This document shows, piece after piece, positions 1-5,147 of a stretch of 32,027 nt of DNA. Both the position numbers and the translations under genes were made by a program. The first letter of the stretch is position 1. Each line of letters starts with the position of its first letter. Source of the stretch: Actinomycetes bacterium. Its GTDB lineage: Bacteria > Actinomycetota > Acidimicrobiia > Acidimicrobiales > JAKAVM01. Under the pieces are notes generated by a model that was given only the letters and a program-made list of their open reading frames with translations, did no database searches and was not told where the DNA came from. The stretch lies in the NCBI GenBank assembly GCA_021827485.1, contig JAKAVM010000112.1, positions 1 to 32,027 on the forward strand, given 5' to 3'.

Positions 1-120
1 AGAACGGTAGAGATTGGTCTGTTCAAGAGCTAAGTTCCAGACGTATCTAGCATCACTACAATGGCCAGACATGCCTTGACTTTGGATATCAGTTGGATAG
101 AGGCGATAGCGATGGGACAT
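1..120 (-). CDS. tnpB: TnpB family RNA-guided nuclease of an IS605-type element, N-terminal 40 residues
   Basis: The reverse complement of 120-1 translates without stop as MSHRYRLYPTDIQSQG, then a segment ending HCSDARYVWNLALEQ and TNLYRS. The RYRLYPT opening and the C-x-D-A-R-Y-V-W-N-L-A-L-E-Q block are the standard N-terminus of TnpB (OrfB_IS605), especially its actinobacterial members. TnpB is an RNA-guided DNA endonuclease that uses an omega-RNA from the element's right end and maintains the transposon. Only 40 codons are in the window; the RuvC-like and zinc-finger parts lie to the left and cannot be checked. The ATG at 120 is chosen because the RYRLYP block follows it immediately, as usual for the family. 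No clear Shine-Dalgarno is visible. Confidence 0.85.
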   Translation of the reverse strand, partial: MSHRYRLYPTDIQSQGMSGHCSDARYVWNLALEQTNLYRS

Positions 121-205
121 CTGAGGAAAGTTTACCAAAGGGGTATGACATCGATGGGCGATCCTTGACCCACGACTAAAGTCGTAGGCTTGCGGCTCGG
201 TCTTG
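1..205 (-). mobile_element. IS605/TnpB-type element, left end and tnpB start (copy A, runs off window)
   Basis: On the minus strand the element starts at 205, directly after a TTGAC pentamer (plus-strand GTCAA at 206-210), and runs leftwards out of the window. Its left end has the motif CGAGCCGCAAGCC followed by an inverted repeat ACGACTTTAGTCGT. The same left end occurs at 3268 and 31855. About 85 bases separate the boundary from the tnpB start codon. IS200/IS605 elements insert without target duplication 3' of a fixed short sequence, which fits the shared TTGAC/CTGAC at the three boundaries. The insertion cuts the ATPase gene at 206-361. The right end is outside the window, so size and the presence of tnpA are unknown. 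Confidence 0.8.
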
Positions 206-361
206 GTCAAGCAGGACCTCACTTGCAGCGAACTGTCTTGCTGTAGCGGTCTTGCCACATGCTTTAGGCCCTTCGATAACAACAGTTCCGCTTGAATCCA
301 GCAGATCTGAGAGTTCTTTATCGACAATTCTCGCTCGATACAAGCTATTCGAATCGACCAT
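206..361 (-). pseudogene. DUF4143-type AAA ATPase, 5' fragment cut by IS copy A
   Basis: The fragment encodes about 52 residues: an N-terminal YRARIVDKEL segment, then VVIEGPKACGKTATA, a Walker A P-loop (residues 31-38), ending in SEVLLD. This is how many ATPases of the AAA_14/DUF4143 group begin. The reading frame then enters the left end of the IS605-type element and stops at a TAG-containing hairpin after six extra codons. Walker B and the C-terminal DUF4143 domain are therefore missing here; they may lie beyond the element, to the left of the window. The native ATG at 361 sits about 10 bases from a 23-nt tandem repeat. A complete but different member of this family lies at 22179-23555. 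Confidence 0.75.
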
Positions 362-370
362 TCGTAATAT

Positions 371-450
371 TGTAACAGATCTAACCGGGAGAATGTAACA
401 GTTTCAACAGGGATATTGTAAGGAATCCAACCGGGAGAATGTAATAATCC
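371..450. repeat. Three and a half 23-nt tandem repeats
   Basis: Units start at 371, 394, 417 and 440 (the last is partial), spaced exactly 23 bases apart. Each begins TGTAA, and the first and third share AACCGGGAGAA; the second has the variant AACAGGGATAT. The array lies between the start of the ATPase fragment and the stop of the PIN toxin gene. It could be iterated protein-binding sites controlling the ATPase gene, or a remnant end of an IS with multiple terminal repeats such as the IS21 family. No transposase is adjacent, so the second reading is only a guess. Confidence 0.6.
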
Positions 451-839
451 TAATTAGGATTTTGCTGAACGGGTTCCCTGGAATTACGATGCCGACCTTC
501 TGCCAAACGTAGTTCTGGCACGCGCCGGAAATCACGGACGTTCTTTGTCGCAAGGGTAAGAGAGTGCACAAGAGCGGTGGCCACTATCAGAGCGTCCGGC
601 ATTTTGAGTGAAGGGACGTCTCTGCGCAGGCGCCCTGCACGCTCGGCAACGCGCCGATCTATAGGTAACTCGTCCATTCCAGCGAGAAATCGTCGAAGAG
701 TGGGTTCGTCTGCGCTTGGATCGGCCAGCAATTCGGCTCTGGTAATCACGGAGTAGGCAAGTCTCCCAGACCGGCGTAAGCGCTTGATACCTTTCAAGTG
801 GTCGACGCAGATGTTTGTATCAACCAACAAGTCAGCCAT
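450..839 (-). CDS. vapC: PIN-domain ribonuclease toxin (VapC family)
   Basis: The 129-aa protein has the PIN-domain acidic set: D7 in LLVDTNI, E36 in TRAELLAD, D82 in KMPDALIVATAL, and D103 near the C-terminal strand. These residues coordinate Mg2+ for RNA cleavage in VapC toxins, which usually cut tRNA or rRNA. The length is typical. Its ATG at 839 lies inside the last codons of the upstream antitoxin gene, so the pair overlaps by 8 bases and is translated together. The cell target cannot be predicted from sequence. The C-terminal tail after residue 115 is polar and rich in Asn and Arg. Confidence 0.88.
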   Translation of the reverse strand: MADLLVDTNICVDHLKGIKRLRRSGRLAYSVITRAELLADPSADEPTLRRFLAGMDELPIDRRVAERAGRLRRDVPSLKMPDALIVATALVHSLTLATKNVRDFRRVPELRLAEGRHRNSREPVQQNPN

Positions 840-1053
840 CGCGCACCCATTCCGAGCGTGATGGGATACCCGATCCTAGAGTCGGGAGTATTCCGAAGGT
901 TGCATCGAGATCATCCTCATCCTCCATCAACTTGTCTACTGCTTGACGGATTAACTGGGATACCGGAATGCCATCACGCCTTGCCCGATCAGATAATCGT
1001 GCTCTTTGATCGTCCGTTAGATAAATTTGAGTGCGAGTCGACATATACACCAT
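832..1053 (-). CDS. vapB: Ribbon-helix-helix antitoxin (VapB-like)
   Basis: The 73-aa protein opens MVYMSTRTQIYLTDDQRARL, with a basic helix pair GIPVSQLIRQAVDKLM: a MetJ/Arc-type ribbon-helix-helix DNA-binding fold. The acidic C-terminal half (EDEDDLDATFG) would wrap and block the PIN toxin encoded next. The start is uncertain. ATG at 1053 is the longest, but the fold begins at the fourth codon, so ATG at 1044 (MSTRTQIYL) is equally possible. Two direct repeats overlap the start region and look like its own operator. RHH antitoxins of this kind repress their own operon alone and more strongly with the toxin. Confidence 0.85.
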   Translation of the reverse strand: MVYMSTRTQIYLTDDQRARLSDRARRDGIPVSQLIRQAVDKLMEDEDDLDATFGILPTLGSGIPSRSEWVRDG

Positions 1054-1067
1054 AGACTATACACCAT
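1044..1067 (-). promoter_or_regulatory. Direct-repeat operator of the RHH antitoxin
   Basis: The decamer TATACACCAT (plus strand) occurs at 1044-1053 and again at 1058-1067, 14 bases apart, covering the antitoxin start codon and its 5' side. Paired direct repeats next to a ribbon-helix-helix gene fit autorepression. Function is inferred from position and repetition only. Confidence 0.5.
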
Positions 1068-1211
1068 TGGGTTTTGTCCGGGAATCCTATATTCCCGAAA
1101 ATATTAGGCGGCTAGTTCAAGCGGGAACCCGCCGAGAGACTTACCTGGGATTGGGCTATTTGCCAGGTGCTTTATAGATTTGGCTCGACATCCAATGAAG
1201 TCTCAACAGGA

Positions 1212-1892
1212 CTAGAGCTTGTAAAGCCATCCCTTGGGACTGTTCGAGAAGATATATCGTTGAGATCTCTCAGAATCAACCGAGAACGAGTTGTTGTTTT
1301 CTAAGAATTTCTCAATCGCAACCAATGGACCCGGCCTAAATTTCCAAGCCCCTGGGAGTTCATCGGCTGCCCCATCTTGTACTAATAGAAAATCACCCGA
1401 ACGCATTAGCTCAGAGTAAATTTGAAGCTCACTCAGAACGTAATCTGCCGCATGATTTGAATCAAGAAGTACTAATAATTTTCCATCTGTACGAGTAGCA
1501 ATGAATTTAGAGACCTTATCCAATATCAATGGGTCGGTTGACGAGCCTTTGCAAAAAGTGATTCTCGGATGGGAGAAGTTCACCTTTGCATCAATGTCAA
1601 TGCTCATAATTCTTCCTCGACCAACAAAGTCGAATAACGAGGCCATGAAGAATGCTGATCCCCCGTTTAGGGTACCGCATTCGACTACCAACTCAATATC
1701 TTGTTCGAATATAGTTTCTTGAATTGTCCAAGCATCGCAGATATTTTGCATCATCGGCTTACCCAGCCAGGTAACCTTAGCAAAATTCTCAGTCCGTTCC
1801 GCCAGAGTAGTTAGGCCAGCAACTCTAACTTGCTGATTCAGAAGTCTAACTATTTTCCAATAGATTGAAGCCCAAAGCCTTTTAAGGGACAT
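1212..1892 (-). CDS. CmcI-like SAM-dependent methyltransferase
   Basis: The protein has the CmcI/rhamnosyl O-methyltransferase pattern. TWLGKPMMQNICDAW leads into the SAM-binding block LVVECGTLNGGSAFF (residues 69-82 from the chosen start), then RIMSIDID and a late LLVLLDSNHAADYV that carries metal- or cofactor-binding acidic residues. These enzymes methylate sugar hydroxyls or secondary metabolites. The longest frame starts at 1946, but ATG at 1892 has an AGAAG about ten bases upstream and overlaps the preceding gene by only 11 bases, so it is preferred; ATG at 1901 is also possible. It is translationally coupled to the dehydroquinase gene upstream. In this glycan region a role in sugar O-methylation is likely; the substrate is unknown. 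Confidence 0.8.
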   Translation of the reverse strand: MSLKRLWASIYWKIVRLLNQQVRVAGLTTLAERTENFAKVTWLGKPMMQNICDAWTIQETIFEQDIELVVECGTLNGGSAFFMASLFDFVGRGRIMSIDIDAKVNFSHPRITFCKGSSTDPLILDKVSKFIATRTDGKLLVLLDSNHAADYVLSELQIYSELMRSGDFLLVQDGAADELPGAWKFRPGPLVAIEKFLENNNSFSVDSERSQRYIFSNSPKGWLYKL

Positions 1893-2646
1893 GCTGAGCA
1901 TTCTTCTTTTGATTAAAGGAAGGGTAAAATTCTCTAAACCAGTCAAAAGTCTGGCGAAAACTTAACTGACCGCAAACAGGTTCACCAATTGCTGCATAAG
2001 TAATACTCGAACCAAAAGCCGGAAAGCATAATCTAGACATCCTTCCTTCTTGACCCATGGCAATTACAATCAGTCCAAGAGAGCTCTTGTCCAAAGTAAA
2101 TAATGAGAGTCTACGTAGGTCATCATTAGAGTTAGTGTTGACAGCAAGCTTTACCAGATCTGCTCCTAAATCCTTAGCTTGCAATGCTAACTGTTCCAGC
2201 TCTTCAATCGGTGGCGTAGCTTCAAAATCATGATGAGATATAATAACTAACTTGTCTTGAGATTTAGCCTTTGTTACAAGGTCGGCAAGAATCTCCTGTG
2301 AGACAAGTTCGATATCTACGCAATCTACGTAAGGTAGAACAGCTTTAGATATGTCTAGTCTTTCTTGGTCCTCACCTTTCCAGTTACCTCCTTGTGACTC
2401 AATGCGAACTGTGGCGATGGTGGGAAAGTCTACAAATCTCTGCACCTGACTAAGTATGTATTCGATCTCAAATGAGCCGTATTGATCAATCCGAAGTTCG
2501 GCTATATCAAGACCGTCTTCAAAAGCTGTTTTCAGGCTATTATCATCAGCGGTATCTGAGAAACTTGCTGCTATCAACGGGACTTGAGTACTGAGTAGTT
2601 CTTTCAGCGAGTATTTCTTAGATCGCAAGTTAGATGTCACTAGCAT
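1882..2646 (-). CDS. aroD: 3-dehydroquinate dehydratase, type I
   Basis: The 254-aa protein has the class I dehydroquinase hallmarks: ELRID (E50), ISHHDF with the catalytic His at 138-139, the Schiff-base lysine in ADLVKLAVN (K166), and the substrate-binding GRMSRLCFPAFGSSITYA block. The family makes 3-dehydroshikimate in the shikimate pathway by a covalent imine mechanism. Length is normal and the residues are complete, so it should be active. It sits 54 bases after the dual-OB gene and overlaps the CmcI-like gene. Many actinobacteria use the unrelated type II enzyme AroQ, so a type I copy beside a methyltransferase may be accessory, perhaps feeding a quinate- or shikimate-derived product. 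That role is inference. Confidence 0.85.
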   Translation of the reverse strand: MLVTSNLRSKKYSLKELLSTQVPLIAASFSDTADDNSLKTAFEDGLDIAELRIDQYGSFEIEYILSQVQRFVDFPTIATVRIESQGGNWKGEDQERLDISKAVLPYVDCVDIELVSQEILADLVTKAKSQDKLVIISHHDFEATPPIEELEQLALQAKDLGADLVKLAVNTNSNDDLRRLSLFTLDKSSLGLIVIAMGQEGRMSRLCFPAFGSSITYAAIGEPVCGQLSFRQTFDWFREFYPSFNQKKNAQHVP

Positions 2647-3267
2647 TAGATTTTATATTTTTCTGCTGTACTTAACAACTTAGACCACTTAGCATCGATC
2701 TTAACCGAATGAGCCCGATATTTGTAAGTAGCAGCGGTCCTTCGAAATTCCATTGGGGTTCCACCATCCGGCAAGGGATAGACGAACAAGCTCACCACGA
2801 TTAATCTTCTCGTGTGGTGCATCGAGTCCAGCAAAGGCAATGGAGTGTCCATCACTCGTGCGATACCTGCCATCTCGAAAGAGAAGTTGCTGATCGGCGA
2901 TCCAGAATCCTGTGCTACATGCGGGTAAAGCGTCGCACTTGGCTAGGTAGTAATTCTGTCCAGTATCAGTGAGTTTGCCTTCATAGGTTTCAAGGATGGA
3001 ACCCATCCATGGTTTGACAAGTTCCAGCACCGCCTTCTTCATATTTCGGGTAGTCTCAATGTGCTCAGCGCTACTGACGAGTACGTCCTCGACGTGAGGA
3101 GGAATCACGGTCTTACGTTTCTTAAGATTCATCCGCCACCGTTGACCCACACGGTACGTGTCTGGCATCGGATATTCACCAGATTCGTCGAATAAACGAA
3201 CAGCCTTGCCGCTATTAATAGTCAGACCTCCGACACAAGCATGTACTCCCATATGGGTCCGGCTGAC

Positions 3268-3567
3268 CGAAATCGAGCCGCAAGCCGACGACTTTAGTCG
3301 TGGGTCAAGGCTCGCTTGACGATGTCGTACCCCAGTTGTATAGTTGATTCTAACTGGTGGCGAGAACCAAGCCACCAACAATTAGCAGTACCGCCCGGAG
3401 CTTTGGCTCCGCGCATACCCCAGGGCCTGGGGCATGGCATCGGAGAAACAACCGATGTTGCTCGTCGAAGTCCACCTAGAGTGGCAGCGAGAACTTCTGA
3501 AGTGGAGGCAGCGTAAGTTGTCGCCACCGAGGGAATCCCACGACTTTAGTCGTTGGGAGGAGGTCAA
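3268..3567 (+). mobile_element. Non-autonomous IS605/TnpB-type element, 300 bp (copy B)
   Basis: The left boundary follows CTGAC at 3263-3267 and shows the same left end as copies A and C: CGAGCCGCAAGCC plus an ACGACTTTAGTCGT hairpin. Similarity to copy A continues to a TACCCC at about 3333. The right end carries CCCACGACTTTAGTCGTTGGGAGG and GGTCAA, the usual right-end hairpin of TnpB elements, with one extra T in the stem. No transposase gene fits in 300 bp. Exact removal of 3268-3567 restores the dual-OB reading frame without target duplication, as expected for single-strand 'peel and paste' transposition. A 66-codon plus-strand frame at 3316-3516 may be the decayed 3' tail of an ancestral tnpB. 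Confidence 0.88.
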
Positions 3568-3587
3568 AATGAGTACTTCGACATTCA
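3392..3587 (+). ncRNA. Putative omega-RNA (TnpB guide RNA scaffold) with flanking guide
   Basis: The right half of the element folds into successive hairpins: CGGAGC-TTTG-GCTCCG (3396-3411), CCCCA/TGGGG (3418-3432), CATCGG/CCGATG (3438-3457), CCAC/GTGG (3472-3484), and the terminal CCCACGAC-TTTA-GTCG-T-TGGG (3537-3557). In TnpB systems the omega-RNA is transcribed from the right end and its guide is the first ~16-20 bases of flanking DNA, here 3568-3587. With CTGAC as the adjacent motif that guide matches the empty insertion site. A trans-acting TnpB, such as that of copy A, would be needed. The extra T in the terminal stem may weaken function. The 5' boundary is a guess. Confidence 0.6.
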
Positions 3588-4067
3588 TGGTTCTATATGC
3601 TCCAACTTACAATTGAAGATATCCCCGATCCAACGCGCTGCTATTCCGCGATGGCATGCACTGGCCTGTTTCTCTACGCACAAGAGAGCGGGACGCCGAA
3701 ATTCAGATAGGCAAGTGACGATTAAGTTTGGATCGATCTTATTCAAGACTTCACGCTCATATCCTTCAATGAAAGCTGACGAGAGAGTATTACGGTCACT
3801 CTTTCTCATCTGTGAGAGGTGGTCTACATCACGTTGCAGACGGCGTAATTCGTTGGATGGCGCTAGAACTTTACAGACGATCGACTTGATGCCCTCTTCG
3901 TGAAGAGCGTGGTCGAGCCTTGTGGCATTTGCGAAGGCGTACTTTGCTCCCCGCACTGCTCGCCGCTGTCTCACATCGACGAGTGCATCAACTTTGGCTT
4001 GCCGAAGAGCAGCAAAGAAGCTGGATTTATCAAATTCATAAACTCCTATTGTGAAGAGCTTGTCCAC
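3585..4067 (-). CDS. DUF488 family protein (short form)
   Basis: The 160-aa protein begins LFTIGVYEFDKSSFFAALRQAKVDALVDVRQRR and ends with PALLCVEKQASACHRGIAARWI. Both are DUF488 signatures: an N-terminal TIG...DVR block and a C-terminal L-C-x-E...C-H-R block. The function of DUF488 proteins is not established. The conserved Cys and His suggest an enzymatic or metal/thiol site. The stop overlaps the ATG of the split dual-OB gene by four bases, and another DUF488 gene lies 24 bases upstream, so the three form an operon. The element insertion would leave this gene intact but uncouple the downstream partner. Confidence 0.82.
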   Translation of the reverse strand: MDKLFTIGVYEFDKSSFFAALRQAKVDALVDVRQRRAVRGAKYAFANATRLDHALHEEGIKSIVCKVLAPSNELRRLQRDVDHLSQMRKSDRNTLSSAFIEGYEREVLNKIDPNLIVTCLSEFRRPALLCVEKQASACHRGIAARWIGDIFNCKLEHIEP

Positions 4068-4090
4068 CTATAGCGCTTTGCAACAATCCG

Positions 4091-4774
4091 CTAAATTCGA
4101 CTTCCATCGGGATGATACGCCCCAACGGATGTAATTAAGGTATCATCAAAGCCCAATGACTGCTGACCACCGTCGATCCTGCGTATTACAGTTTCATGAT
4201 CGCAGATAGTTCCATCAGGATCTATGTGCCGGACTGCAACCACCCCTCTTTGCCTAAGGTTTTCAGCTATGAGTTTGGTCCGATGACAGACTTCCGGTCG
4301 TGCTTCACTACACAATAGTGCAATTCGATATCCGTGCCGAGTTCCAGTTTCGATGCGTGAAAGACTTTCGACGAATGCTGGCTTGCTTGCGATGAAATCA
4401 TATCGAACGTGTCCTAAATGGTCATAGCAAGTGGGGTCATCAGGCCTACCGCCGAGTTGGTCTCCCATGAACAGGTAGCCGATTCCATCGCGTCGAAGTT
4501 TGTCAGCCAATACCGCACTACTGTATTCGGGACGATATTTCGAATGGGGCCTAGACCGAACGTCTACAACCCAATTGATGCCCACGTCCTTAAGGCGTCT
4601 AAGTAGCGATTCGAATGCCTCACTGCCATAGCCGATTGTCATCACAACAAAGGCACCATCACCCGAGTTCCATGTAGGAAATCTCTGATTCGCCACTACG
4701 GAGCGAGTGCCACCTACAGTCGCTTCAAAAGTCGAGGTGTCGATATTTATCGGAAGCCGGTTAGTAACGCTCAT
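4091..4774 (-). CDS. DUF488 family protein (long form)
   Basis: After about 40 variable N-terminal residues the protein has the full DUF488 pattern: VMTIGYGSEAFESLL, WVVDVRSRPHSKYRPEYS, YLFMGDQLGGRPDDP, then IALLCSEARPEVCHRTKLIAE and HIDPDGT. The last is typical of the longer DUF488 proteins. The longest frame starts at 4822; ATG at 4774 is chosen because a GGTAGG precedes it. It heads the DUF488-DUF488-dual-OB operon. Two paralogous DUF488 proteins plus a dual-OB protein suggest a small system acting on nucleic acids or nucleotides. This is inferred from recurrent association of the families, not from any motif whose chemistry is known. Confidence 0.82.
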   Translation of the reverse strand: MSVTNRLPINIDTSTFEATVGGTRSVVANQRFPTWNSGDGAFVVMTIGYGSEAFESLLRRLKDVGINWVVDVRSRPHSKYRPEYSSAVLADKLRRDGIGYLFMGDQLGGRPDDPTCYDHLGHVRYDFIASKPAFVESLSRIETGTRHGYRIALLCSEARPEVCHRTKLIAENLRQRGVVAVRHIDPDGTICDHETVIRRIDGGQQSLGFDDTLITSVGAYHPDGSRI

Positions 4775-4822
4775 CCTACCACAGCGCCAATAAATAATCG
4801 GTGAATGTATACGGGAACCCAT

Positions 4823-5147
4823 ATATCAAGATTTTCTTATGTTCGCTTTGTGGATAGCTAGAAATAGAAGCTGTGAATCTCCTATGCTCGGTTACAGCTC
4901 TCTTGAACACATATTCGAGTATAGCGCTGCTCGTCATATAAATCAGATCATTGCGATTTTCAGCCAAATAGCAGTTCTTGAACCTGAATCAACTCCAAAT
5001 CCCGTACATGCGAGCCTACAATATAGGAGATTACGTCCATGGCTGAAAAGAAGAAAATTAAGCCTTTCCTAACACTAAGAATTGAAAGAGAATGCGGCCA
5101 AACTTATCTTTGCCAGCCAAATACCTCTTATTGAGATAGCTAAAACC
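4823..5147. other. Gene-free stretch of about 325 bases
   Basis: This stretch lies between the DUF488 operon start and the stop of asnB. Short open frames exist on both strands but none has a recognisable domain, a ribosome binding site or neighbours that support it. It should contain the promoter of the minus-strand DUF488 operon and the end of the asnB transcript. No strong hairpin followed by a T-run was seen. Confidence 0.5.

Larger units (their letters stand above)
2701..3588 (-). pseudogene. Dual OB-domain protein gene split by a 300-bp IS605-type element
   Basis: The 3' part (2701-3267) encodes VSRTHMGVHACVGGL, then GKAVRLFDESGEY and a C-terminal CYLQISG, the pattern of dual-OB domain proteins found beside DUF488 genes. 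The first seven codons (MNVEVLI) lie at 3568-3588, on the far side of the element. Joining 3568 to 3267 gives MNVEVLIVSRTHMG in one frame and a 195-aa protein. The native ATG overlaps the stop of the upstream DUF488 gene as ATGA, confirming the original operon. As it stands, translation from 3588 runs into the element and stops near 3382. A frame open through the element (start at 3381) would make the C-terminal 188 residues with a foreign 38-residue leader. Confidence 0.85.

Noticed and set aside
371-450. Possible short CRISPR array
   Set aside because: The 23-nt units are directly adjacent with no unique spacers and no cas genes are near.
1079-1097. Hairpin CGGGAAT/ATTCCCG as a terminator for the toxin-antitoxin operon
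   Set aside because: It lies upstream of the antitoxin start, has only a 7-base stem and no T-run.
2646-2873. 75-codon minus-strand frame before aroD
   Set aside because: It overlaps the dual-OB gene in another frame and its translation has no family features.
3316-3516. 66-codon plus-strand ORF inside the 300-bp element
   Set aside because: It may be a decayed tnpB tail, but it overlaps the omega-RNA hairpins and has no conserved TnpB motif, so it is not called a gene.
4839-5072. 77-codon plus-strand ORF in the gap before asnB
   Set aside because: No domain, no ribosome binding site, and low-complexity Arg/Ser-rich translation.
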